In this document: piece after piece, positions 1 through 7,843 of the stretch
Numbering within the stretch: position 1 is the first letter of the stretch
Layout of the letters: each line of letters begins with the position of its first letter
DNA from: Flavobacterium reichenbachii
GTDB lineage: Bacteria > Bacteroidota > Bacteroidia > Flavobacteriales > Flavobacteriaceae
NCBI RefSeq assembly: GCF_002217435.1
Contig: NZ_MUHF01000027.1
Coordinates: 45,127-109,126 of the forward strand
Direction of reading: 5' to 3'
DNA: 64,000 nucleotides
Notes under the pieces: model-generated
Seen by the model: only the letters and a program-made list of their open reading frames with translations
Databases searched by the model: none
What the model was told of the DNA's origin: nothing
Program-made: the position numbers and the translations under genes

Positions 1-2871
1 TTATCTGTTGTTACAGTTGTTTTTGAGGACGATGTAGATATTTACTGGGCTCGCGAACAGATATTTCAACGTTTAAAACAAGCAGAGGAAAACATCCCGG
101 ATTATGTAGATTCTCCAGAATTAGCACCAATTACAACAGGTTTAGGTGAAATTTACCAATACGACGTTTACGCCAAAAAAGGCTACGAAAACAAATACAG
201 TGCAGTAGAACTGAGAACCATTCAGGACTGGATTATCGTGCCGCAATTGCAGGGAATAAAAGGTGTTGCAGATGTAAGTACCTGGGGCGGAAAACTTAAA
301 CAATACGAAATCGCCGTTAATCCAAACATGCTCAACAGTCTGGGAGTAACAATTACCGAAATCTTCGACGCTTTAGAAAAAAACAATCAAAACACAGGCG
401 GTGCCTATATTGAAAAAGACCAATATACCTATTTTATCCGTGGTGTCGGAATGGCAAAAGGGGTTAAAGATCTGGAAAATGTAGTAGTAAAAAACAGAAA
501 TGGTTCGCCGGTTTTAGTTCGTAATCTGGCACAGGTTCGTGAGGGTGTGGCACTGCGTTACGGAGCTTCTACAAAAGACGGTAAAGGAGAAATTGTTTCT
601 GGTTTGGTTTTAATGCTAAAAGGAGAAAACTCGAGTGCTGTCGTTAACCGAATTCACGAAAAAATGGCTCAGATCAATAAAACGCTGCCAGAAGGAGTTA
701 CTGCAGAAGCATTTATTGACAGAGGAAAACTGGTCGATAATTCGATCAAAACAGTTGCAAAGAATTTATTAGAAGGAGCCTTAATCGTCATTTTTGTATT
801 GATTTTATTTCTCGGAAATCTTCGTGCCGGATTAATCGTTGCCTCGGTTATTCCGCTTGCAATGTTATTTGCTGTAATTCTAATGAATGCTTTTGGCGTA
901 AGCGGCAACCTAATGAGTCTCGGAGCTATAGATTTTGGGATCATAGTGGATGGCGCCGTAATTATTGTCGAAGCCACGATGCATCATCTGCAGAAAATCA
1001 AAAATAAAAAGGAATTAACGCAGGAAGAAATGGATGATGAAGTTTATAATTCGGCTTCAAAAATCAGAAACAGTGCGGCTTTTGGAGAAATCATTATTTT
1101 AATAGTATATCTGCCTATTCTCGCTTTGATTGGAACAGAAGGAAAAATGTTTAAACCAATGGCCATGACAGTTGGTTTTGCAATCATTGGTGCTTTTATT
1201 CTTTCCCTGACTTATATCCCGATGATGAGCGCTTTATTTCTTTCGAAAAAGACTGAGCATAAACCCAATTTTAGCGACCGAATGATATCTTGGTTACAAA
1301 ACCGTTATACGCCTTTTTTGAATAAAGCTTTGGCGTTTAAAAAAGCAGTTCTATCTGTTGCAGTTGGATTATTTGTTTTGGCACTTGTAGTTTTCCAGAA
1401 TATGGGAGGAGAATTTATTCCCACAATAGAAGAAGGAGATTTGGCTATAAATGCTACAATTATGACCGGAAGCTCACTTACGCAGATGGTTGAAACGACG
1501 ACCAAATACGAACAGCTTCTAAAAGCTAAATTTCCCGAAATCCAAACCATTGTTACCAAAATAGGAAGCGGCGAAATCCCAACCGATCCAATGCCTATCG
1601 AAAGCGGTGATTTGATTATTGTTCTGAAAGACAAAAAAGAGTGGAAAGGCAAATACCATAATTGGGAAGATCTTGCAAACGCCATGAAAGAGGAAATGGA
1701 AATAATTCCTGGAGCCAATATCGAAATTTCGCAGCCCATTCAGATGCGTTTTAACGAATTGATGACCGGAAGCCGATCTGATATTGCGATTAAGATTTTT
1801 GGCGATGATCTGGAGATTCTGGATTCTAAAGCGGCAGAATTAATTTCGAAAATAAAAAACATCGAAGGAATTGGAGATTTAAAAGCTGATAAAGTTACCG
1901 GATTGCCACAGATTACAATTAAATACGATTACGACAAAATCGCCCTTTACGGACTGAATATTTCTGACATTAACCAAATCATCCGTTCGTCATTTGCAGG
2001 CGAAAGTGCCGGAAAAATATACGATGAGAGTAAAAGGTTTGATGTCGTGGTGAGAATGGATGAGCAAAATCGCGGAGATATTACAGATGTGAGTAATTTG
2101 TTTATTCCGCTTCCAAACGGCCAGCAGGTTCCACTTTCTCAAGTAGCTTCGGTTGAATATGAGCAAGGTCCAGTGCAGGTCATCCGCGAAGACGGAAAAC
2201 GAAGAATTACAGTTGGATTAAATGTTAGAGGAAGAGATATTAAAAGTGTTGTTGAGGAAATTCAGGAAAAATTAGATCAAAACTTAAAACTTCCTGCGGG
2301 CTATTATGTTACGTACGGCGGACAGTTTGAGAATTTAATCGAAGCAACCAAAAGACTTTCGGCTGCACTGCCTATTGCTTTAGGATTAATTCTGGTCTTG
2401 CTTTATTTTACGTTTAAAAGTATAAAACAAGCATTTCTAATTTTTACGGCAATCCCATTATCTGCAATTGGAGGTGTTTTTGCACTTTCATTAAGAGGAA
2501 TGCCTTTTAGTATTTCTGCGGGAATTGGTTTTATTGCTTTATTTGGAATTGCGGTTTTAAACGGAATCGTACTTATTTCCTATTTCAATCAGCTAAAAGC
2601 AGAAGGTATTTTAGATCCGCTGCAAAGAATTCTTATCGGAACCAAAACCAGATTACGTCCTGTTTTAATGACGGCAGCAGTGGCATCATTAGGATTTTTG
2701 CCAATGGCATTGTCCACAAGCGGCGGGGCAGAAGTGCAGAAGCCTCTGGCAACCGTTGTAATCGGCGGATTAATTTCTGCAACATTATTAACCTTAATCG
2801 TTTTGCCGATTCTGTATTTAATGTTAGAGAAGTTTAGCAGCAAAAGTAAATTAGAAAATGAGAAAATTTGA
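1..2871 (+). CDS. czcA: CzcA-type heavy-metal efflux RND transporter (5' end outside window)
   Basis: Inner-membrane proton-driven pump of the heavy-metal efflux RND family, which drives metal ions out through a CzcCBA-type tripartite complex. The frame is open from base 1, so about 957 residues are present and roughly the first 80-90 are missing compared with the usual ~1040. The TM4 motif DFGIIVDGAVIIVE (from base 931) matches the DFG-x3-DG form known for Zn/Co/Cd pumps rather than the Cu/Ag (CusA) form. Two blocks of membrane segments (about bases 770-1260 and 2350-2830) flank large periplasmic loops. An outer-membrane channel gene follows after 20 bases, then the adaptor gene, so the three form one operon. 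Family assignment is firm; the metal is inferred from the motif. Confidence 0.93.
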   Translation, partial: LSVVTVVFEDDVDIYWAREQIFQRLKQAEENIPDYVDSPELAPITTGLGEIYQYDVYAKKGYENKYSAVELRTIQDWIIVPQLQGIKGVADVSTWGGKLKQYEIAVNPNMLNSLGVTITEIFDALEKNNQNTGGAYIEKDQYTYFIRGVGMAKGVKDLENVVVKNRNGSPVLVRNLAQVREGVALRYGASTKDGKGEIVSGLVLMLKGENSSAVVNRIHEKMAQINKTLPEGVTAEAFIDRGKLVDNSIKTVAKNLLEGALIVIFVLILFLGNLRAGLIVASVIPLAMLFAVILMNAFGVSGNLMSLGAIDFGIIVDGAVIIVEATMHHLQKIKNKKELTQEEMDDEVYNSASKIRNSAAFGEIIILIVYLPILALIGTEGKMFKPMAMTVGFAIIGAFILSLTYIPMMSALFLSKKTEHKPNFSDRMISWLQNRYTPFLNKALAFKKAVLSVAVGLFVLALVVFQNMGGEFIPTIEEGDLAINATIMTGSSLTQMVETTTKYEQLLKAKFPEIQTIVTKIGSGEIPTDPMPIESGDLIIVLKDKKEWKGKYHNWEDLANAMKEEMEIIPGANIEISQPIQMRFNELMTGSRSDIAIKIFGDDLEILDSKAAELISKIKNIEGIGDLKADKVTGLPQITIKYDYDKIALYGLNISDINQIIRSSFAGESAGKIYDESKRFDVVVRMDEQNRGDITDVSNLFIPLPNGQQVPLSQVASVEYEQGPVQVIREDGKRRITVGLNVRGRDIKSVVEEIQEKLDQNLKLPAGYYVTYGGQFENLIEATKRLSAALPIALGLILVLLYFTFKSIKQAFLIFTAIPLSAIGGVFALSLRGMPFSISAGIGFIALFGIAVLNGIVLISYFNQLKAEGILDPLQRILIGTKTRLRPVLMTAAVASLGFLPMALSTSGGAEVQKPLATVVIGGLISATLLTLIVLPILYLMLEKFSSKSKLENEKI

Positions 2872-2891
2872 TAATTAGAAAATTATAGCAG

Positions 2892-4142
2892 ATGACAAAT
2901 TCAACATATAAAATCAGCACAATTTCCTTTGCCGACTTTGCGGAAAATCTTTCGCGAGCTTTGCGATTAAGTGCACTCTTATTCGTTACAGTTGCTTCAC
3001 AAGCACAACAAAAAGTTACTTTAGAAAAAGCAATAGAACTTGCCAAATCAAATAATATCGATCTAAAAATTGCCGATAAAGAAATAGAAAAACAAAACGT
3101 TTTAAGGAAAACTGCTTTCCAGCCCGATGCGTTGCAGGTGCAGTATCAGGGAGGGCAATTTAACAGTGTAGACTTTGATCATAACATTTCGGTACAGCAG
3201 TTTTTTCCATTAGGAAATGTTACAAAAGCCAATAGACAACTGCAGGAAGAATTGGCAAAACTGGCAGAAAAAAGAAAAGCTTTATCTTCTTATGAATTAG
3301 AAAAAGCAGTGACTTTGGCATATTATCAATATTTGTATGGGATTTCGATTCGGACTTTAAACTCAGAATTAAATGAGATTTATACCAAATTCTTAAGAAA
3401 TGCAGAACTCCGTTTTAGAACCGGAGAAAGCGGGAATATCGAAGTAATAAGTGCCAAAGCGAAAGTAAAGGAAATTGAAACTCAAAAAGAACAATTAAAT
3501 TTTGATTTGGCGATTTACCAAAAACAGCTTCAGTTTTTTGTTCAGACTGATGAAAATATTATTCCAGATGAAAACACAAAGCTTCAGTATTTTTTTGTAG
3601 AAAATCAGGAAAACTCAAAATTAGAAAATTTGATAACAGATTTTTATCAGCAGCAGATTTCGGTTTATCAAAAAGAGGCGGTAACGTTTAAAGCTTTACG
3701 AACACCAAAAGTTGGTTTAGGTTATTTTGCACAAACTATAAATACAGAATCGTTGTTTCAGGGTTTTACGGCCGGATTGCAGATTCCGCTATTTGGAGGC
3801 GTCAATACGACAAAAGCAAAAGCTGCAGCAATTAGCATTTCGCAGTCGCAATTGACTTTAGATAAAAACAAAATCATTTTGAATCTGCAGAAAGAAGAGC
3901 TGCAAAACAACTTTCAAAAACAACAGAAAAATCTGAATTATTATCAAAATGAGGGATTGCAATACGCCAATCAGATTATCGATACCGCACAAAAAAGTTA
4001 TGCCAACGGCGATATGAGTTATTGGTCGTACATCAGTTTTTTGAATCAGGCAATCGACATTAAAAAACAACTTGCCGAAGCCACGCACAGCTACAATCAA
4101 AGTGCTGTTGAACTTCAATTTCCAACTATCAAAAACAATTAA
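2892..4142 (+). CDS. TolC-family outer-membrane efflux channel (CzcC-like)
   Basis: 416-residue outer-membrane factor that would form the exit duct of the metal efflux complex. Long helical, Gln/Lys/Glu-rich segments from about residue 40 to the end are typical of TolC/CzcC proteins. The N-terminus is odd: residues about 13-27 (FADFAENLSRALRL) are encoded by a stretch resembling the GCAAAG/CTTTGCG intergenic repeat found elsewhere in the window, followed by a hydrophobic core ending SQAQQ, a plausible cleavage site. The ATG at 2892 is 20 bases after the pump gene. A TTG at 2961 would instead give a compact signal peptide starting MRLSALLF, so the start is uncertain. The stop overlaps the next start by one base (TAATG). 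Confidence 0.88.
   Translation: MTNSTYKISTISFADFAENLSRALRLSALLFVTVASQAQQKVTLEKAIELAKSNNIDLKIADKEIEKQNVLRKTAFQPDALQVQYQGGQFNSVDFDHNISVQQFFPLGNVTKANRQLQEELAKLAEKRKALSSYELEKAVTLAYYQYLYGISIRTLNSELNEIYTKFLRNAELRFRTGESGNIEVISAKAKVKEIETQKEQLNFDLAIYQKQLQFFVQTDENIIPDENTKLQYFFVENQENSKLENLITDFYQQQISVYQKEAVTFKALRTPKVGLGYFAQTINTESLFQGFTAGLQIPLFGGVNTTKAKAAAISISQSQLTLDKNKIILNLQKEELQNNFQKQQKNLNYYQNEGLQYANQIIDTAQKSYANGDMSYWSYISFLNQAIDIKKQLAEATHSYNQSAVELQFPTIKNN
2929..2976. repeat. Degenerate GCAAAG-family repeat within the CzcC-like gene
   Basis: Successive units CTTTGCCG, CTTTGCGG, CTTTCGCG and GCTTTGCGATTAA resemble the right half of the repeats at 20636-20861 and 34105-34206, which end in CTTTGCGGTTAA. 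It lies in frame in the N-terminal coding region. Assignment rests on sequence similarity seen by eye and lacks the left arm. Confidence 0.45.
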
Positions 4143-5413
4143 TGATGAAAAATATATTTAAAAGTTTAACCGCAGATTTAACCACAAAGAGCGCAAAGGC
4201 TACGCAAGGGAAGCAAAGTTTAATTTCCTTGCGTGCCTTGCACTTTGTCCTTGCGTGCCTTGCGGTTATCTTAGTCGCATGTAATGAAAAGAAAGCAGAG
4301 GAAAGCCACGAAGAAGAAAAATCAAGTACGGAAGTTGCATTAACCGAATCGCAATACAAAACCGTTGGAATTGAAACAGGATTTGTAGAAGATAGAAATC
4401 TAAATAAAATCATCAAAGCAAACGGCTACACTACAGTTCCGCCTCAAAATTCTGCAGAAGTTTCGACTTTAATTGGCGGAACGGTAAAGGATATTTATGT
4501 TTTGGAAGGAACATTTGTTAATAAAGGAAAAGTTTTAGCAACCATTCAGAATCTGGAAGTGATAGAAATGCAGGAAGATTATCATTCGGCTGCAGCCAAT
4601 GTAGAGTACTTGCAGTTAGAATACAACCGTCAGAAAACGCTGAGCGACGAAAATGTAAATCCGAGGAAAACGTTTCAGGAAGTAAAAGCCAGGTTAGCCG
4701 CCGAAAGAGCGCGTATGCAGGCTGCAAAAAATAAGCTTGAAGCGCTGCATGTCAGTACAAAAGGAAGTACCTCTTTGGTTCCGGTTGTGTCGCCGATAAG
4801 TGGTTTTGTAGGCAAAATTAATATAGCTAAAGGCGCTTTTGCCAATACAGGAATTTCGCTTTTTGAAGTTGTAGATAACAGTCAGATGCATTTGGATTTG
4901 AATGTTTATGAGAAAGATTTAGGTTCAATTTCAGTTGGTCAGGTAATTGATTTTGTATTGACAAATCAGTCTAATAAATCGATTAAAGGAAAGATTTTTG
5001 GAATCAATAAATCTTTTTCTAACGAAAGTAAAACTGTTGCAGTTCATGCCAAAATTGATCCGGCCGATGCCAAAGGGCTTATTCCCGGAATGTATGTTTC
5101 TGCAAATATCAATATCGTAAATACTACAGTTCCGGCTTTGCCAAAAGATGCGGTAGTAAGAAATGCCGATAAATATTTTGTATTTGTGCAGGAAGAAGGA
5201 CAAGAAAAACATGCTGATGTATCGGGCAAAAATGAAGGAAATCATGAAAAAGAAGTTCATTTTAAAGCGATAGAAATTATTCCGGGAACTACAGATTTAG
5301 GTTTTACAGAAATTAAATTTGTAGATAAAATTGCTGCAGATGCAAGAATAGTTACAAAAGGAGCTTTTTATTTAGTCTCTGCCATGAAAGGCGGGGGAGA
5401 ACATGAACATTGA
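4142..5413 (+). CDS. Efflux RND periplasmic adaptor, lipoprotein (CzcB/CusB-like)
   Basis: 423-residue membrane-fusion protein linking the RND pump to the outer-membrane channel. A lipobox ILVAC puts the lipidated cysteine at residue 47. After it come an Asp/Glu-rich linker, a barrel/lipoyl region with a helical hairpin (about residues 85-215) and a beta-barrel domain (ValSerProIleSerGlyPhe near residue 218 is typical). The C-terminal part holds scattered His and Glu (EKHADVSGKNEGNHEKEVHF; EHEH at the end), fitting metal contact. The signal peptide is unusually long because bases 4167-4268 are a 102-bp repeat with TAACCGCA/TGCGGTTA ends, read in frame as residues about 9-42. Start overlaps the preceding stop by one base, so translation is probably coupled. 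Confidence 0.9.
   Translation: MMKNIFKSLTADLTTKSAKATQGKQSLISLRALHFVLACLAVILVACNEKKAEESHEEEKSSTEVALTESQYKTVGIETGFVEDRNLNKIIKANGYTTVPPQNSAEVSTLIGGTVKDIYVLEGTFVNKGKVLATIQNLEVIEMQEDYHSAAANVEYLQLEYNRQKTLSDENVNPRKTFQEVKARLAAERARMQAAKNKLEALHVSTKGSTSLVPVVSPISGFVGKINIAKGAFANTGISLFEVVDNSQMHLDLNVYEKDLGSISVGQVIDFVLTNQSNKSIKGKIFGINKSFSNESKTVAVHAKIDPADAKGLIPGMYVSANINIVNTTVPALPKDAVVRNADKYFVFVQEEGQEKHADVSGKNEGNHEKEVHFKAIEIIPGTTDLGFTEIKFVDKIAADARIVTKGAFYLVSAMKGGGEHEH
4167..4268. repeat. 102-bp palindromic element inside the adaptor signal-peptide region
   Basis: The ends are TAACCGCA (4167-4174) and TGCGGTTA (4261-4268), a perfect inverted pair, with an inner ACGCAAGG (4202-4209) / CCTTGCGT (4227-4234) stem. 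It is the same length and has the same end sequence as the intergenic copy at 34105-34206. It contributes exactly 34 codons without a stop and encodes most of the hydrophobic core (ALHFVLACLAV) of the lipoprotein signal. The internal sequence differs from the 34105 copy, so this is an older or related variant. Confidence 0.7.
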
Positions 5414-5798
5414 TTTTTTAAAAGGTTCTATCCCGAAGCTTCGGGACTGAGCTGCTAAGGGACTGAGGTTTGTCGCTGGTAAAGATTGTGACATAGCCAA
5501 TGGTTTCAACCATTGGGACACAATATATCCACGATTCGTTTCCCACGGTTAAAACCGTGGGCTATGTTTCAAATGGTATGGACTAAAAGATTTGCGATTA
5601 TGTTTACAGAATTACTTGTGTTATTCTTCGTTCCTCAAGAATTACAAACAATATTCTTAAGCATAACTTTGAAAAAACTTAGCGACTTAGTGCCTTTGCG
5701 GCATTAAACTTTGCCACAAAAGCCGTAAATTTAGGACATTATTTTAAACAAAGTTTCTAGTGCCTAAGACTTGAAACTTTAAACCCTGAAATTCTAAA
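5414..5798. repeat. 385-bp intergenic stretch made largely of palindromic repeats
   Basis: Three kinds of repeat are visible. A perfect 14-bp palindrome CCCGAAGCTTCGGG lies at 5432-5445 just after the adaptor stop and may end transcription. A 77-bp element at 5491-5567 has inverted ends ACATAGCC/GGCTATGT and two internal hairpins, CCAATGG-TTTCAA-CCATTGG (5497-5516) and CCCACGG-TTAAAA-CCGTGGG (5542-5561). A degenerate copy of the CTTTGCGG family lies at about 5670-5715. No convincing gene or promoter is seen; the 64-codon open frame at 5513-5707 runs through the repeats and is not credible. Confidence 0.75.
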
Positions 5799-7796
5799 AT
5801 GATACACCAAGATAAAGAAATAAAAAATACAAAAATCAAACCCAAATCAGCATGCTGCTGTTCGCATGACGAACCCGCGCACTCTGATAATGACGGGCAT
5901 GATCACGGACACGATCACGAAAACAATGCAGATGGCAGTTTGTTCAAAATATTTTTACCAGCCATAATATCCTTTGTATTACTGCTTATCGCGATAGTTT
6001 TTGATAATTATTATGCTAAAAATTGGTTTTCAGAGTATATTAGAATTCCGTGGTATATAATTGCTTATCTGCCAGTTGGACTTCCTGTTTTAAGAGAAGC
6101 TTATGAAAGTATTGTAAAAGGCGATTTTTTCTCAGAATTTCTGCTCATGTGCATTGCTACAATCGGAGCCTTTGCAATTGGTGAATATCCTGAGGGAGTT
6201 GCCGTAATGTTGTTTTATACTATTGGAGAAAACTTTCAGGGTCTGGCAGTAAGCAGAGCAAAATCGAATATTAAAAGTCTGCTTGATCAGCGTCCTGATG
6301 AGGTCAATATTTTAGAAGATACTATTGCTGTAAAAATCAAAGCCTCTGATGTTAAAATTGGATCCGTGATTCAGCTTAAAGCAGGAGAAAAACTAGGGTT
6401 AGATGGTGAATTGCTATCAGATAATGCTTCTTTTAATACAGCTGCTCTTACGGGCGAAAGCAAACCGGATACAAAGGTAAAAGGAGAAACTGTTTTGGCC
6501 GGAATGATTAACGGAAATACAGTTGCTCTGGTAAAAGTAACCGCAGCTTATAATGACAGTAAACTTTCTAAAATTTTAGAAATGGTTCAGAATGCCACGA
6601 CTAAAAAGGCGCCTGCAGAATTGTTCATCAGGAAATTTGCTAAAATCTATACACCAATTGTAGTTTATCTCGCAATTGCAATTTGTTTATTGCCAATGCT
6701 TTTTGTTACTAATTATGTTTTTAGCGATTGGTTGTATCGTGCTTTGGTTTTTCTGGTAATTTCTTGTCCGTGTGCATTAGTTATCAGTATTCCGCTGGGT
6801 TATTTTGGCGGAATCGGTGCTGCGAGTAAAAACGGAATTCTCTTTAAAGGCAGTAATTTTCTCGATAGTATTTCGACCATTCAGAATGTTGTGGTAGACA
6901 AAACCGGAACCATGACCGAAGGTGTTTTTAAAGTTCAGGAAGTCATTATAAAACCAGAATTTGATAAAGAGGAAATCCTCAAATTGGTAAATGCTTTAGA
7001 AAGCAGAAGTACACACCCAGTTGCAACAGCCATTCATAACCATGTTGGACAAATCGATTCTTCTATTGAATTGAGTGATATTGAAGAAATTTCCGGACAT
7101 GGATTAAGAGCTTCTTTCAACGAAAAAGAACTTCATGCAGGGAATTTTAAACTTCTGGAAAAATTTAATATTAAATACGATATTGATCCGACTTCAATAG
7201 TTTACACCACAATTGCGATTGCTTACGACGGAAAATTTGCAGGCTATCTGACAATTGCAGATGAAATTAAAGAAGATGCAAAAGAGACGGTTTCTAAACT
7301 AAAATCATTAGGTGTAAAATTAACTATGCTGAGCGGTGATAAAACCAATGTAGTTCAATTTGTGGCAGACCAGCTCAGAATCACAAATGCCTTTGGAGAT
7401 TTGCTTCCGGAAGATAAAGTCAATAAAATAAACGAGATTTTAGCCAAAAATGAAACTGCGGCTTTTGTGGGCGATGGTGTAAACGATGCGCCTGTTATTG
7501 CGCTCAGTACTGTTGGAATCGCGATGGGAGGTTTAGGAAGCGACGTCGCAATCGAAACCGCAGATATTGTAATTCAGGATGATAAACCTAGTAAAATTGC
7601 AATGGCAATCAATATCGGAAAACAAACTAAAAAAATTGTCTGGCAGAATATTACTTTAGCCTTTGTCGTAAAAGCATTTGTATTGATTCTTGGTGCAGGC
7701 GGACTTGCCACAATGTGGGAAGCTGTTTTTGCAGATGTCGGTGTGGCGCTGTTAGCGATTCTAAATGCCGTTAGAATTCAGAAGATGAGGTTTTAA
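5799..7796 (+). CDS. Heavy-metal translocating P1B-type ATPase (Zn/Cd/Co type)
   Basis: 665-residue ATP-driven metal exporter of the inner membrane. Visible motifs in order are: Cys/His-rich N-terminus with CCC at 19-21 and HDHGHDH, TGES (218-221, actuator domain), CPC in TM6 (323-325), DKTGT with phosphorylated Asp367, HP (406-407) and GDGVND (558-563). It has no GMxCxxC HMA domain; the His-rich tail probably takes that role, as in many ZntA/CadA relatives. It lies 385 bp after the Czc operon in the same direction, which suggests shared metal responsiveness, although the repeats between suggest it may have its own promoter. Zn/Cd/Co rather than Cu is favoured by the His-rich tail and the Czc-type neighbour, an inference. 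Confidence 0.92.
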   Translation: MIHQDKEIKNTKIKPKSACCCSHDEPAHSDNDGHDHGHDHENNADGSLFKIFLPAIISFVLLLIAIVFDNYYAKNWFSEYIRIPWYIIAYLPVGLPVLREAYESIVKGDFFSEFLLMCIATIGAFAIGEYPEGVAVMLFYTIGENFQGLAVSRAKSNIKSLLDQRPDEVNILEDTIAVKIKASDVKIGSVIQLKAGEKLGLDGELLSDNASFNTAALTGESKPDTKVKGETVLAGMINGNTVALVKVTAAYNDSKLSKILEMVQNATTKKAPAELFIRKFAKIYTPIVVYLAIAICLLPMLFVTNYVFSDWLYRALVFLVISCPCALVISIPLGYFGGIGAASKNGILFKGSNFLDSISTIQNVVVDKTGTMTEGVFKVQEVIIKPEFDKEEILKLVNALESRSTHPVATAIHNHVGQIDSSIELSDIEEISGHGLRASFNEKELHAGNFKLLEKFNIKYDIDPTSIVYTTIAIAYDGKFAGYLTIADEIKEDAKETVSKLKSLGVKLTMLSGDKTNVVQFVADQLRITNAFGDLLPEDKVNKINEILAKNETAAFVGDGVNDAPVIALSTVGIAMGGLGSDVAIETADIVIQDDKPSKIAMAINIGKQTKKIVWQNITLAFVVKAFVLILGAGGLATMWEAVFADVGVALLAILNAVRIQKMRF

Positions 7797-7812
7797 AATC
7801 AGTAAATTAAGC

Positions 7813-7843
7813 GATTGAAGAAGAGTATTAGTCTTCTTCAATC
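7813..7843. terminator. Bidirectional terminator hairpin between convergent genes
   Basis: A perfect 12-bp stem GATTGAAGAAGA (7813-7824) / TCTTCTTCAATC (7832-7843) with a 7-nt loop lies between the ATPase stop and the convergent gene, and overlaps the last codons (IEED) of the latter. It lacks a long T run, so efficiency is uncertain. Confidence 0.55.

Noticed and set aside
1305..1739. Long antisense frames within the RND pump and other genes
   Set aside because: They are opposite-strand shadows of well-supported genes, with no family resemblance.
5513..5707. 64-codon open frame after the efflux adaptor
   Set aside because: It runs across palindromic repeat elements and has no family-like sequence or start signal.
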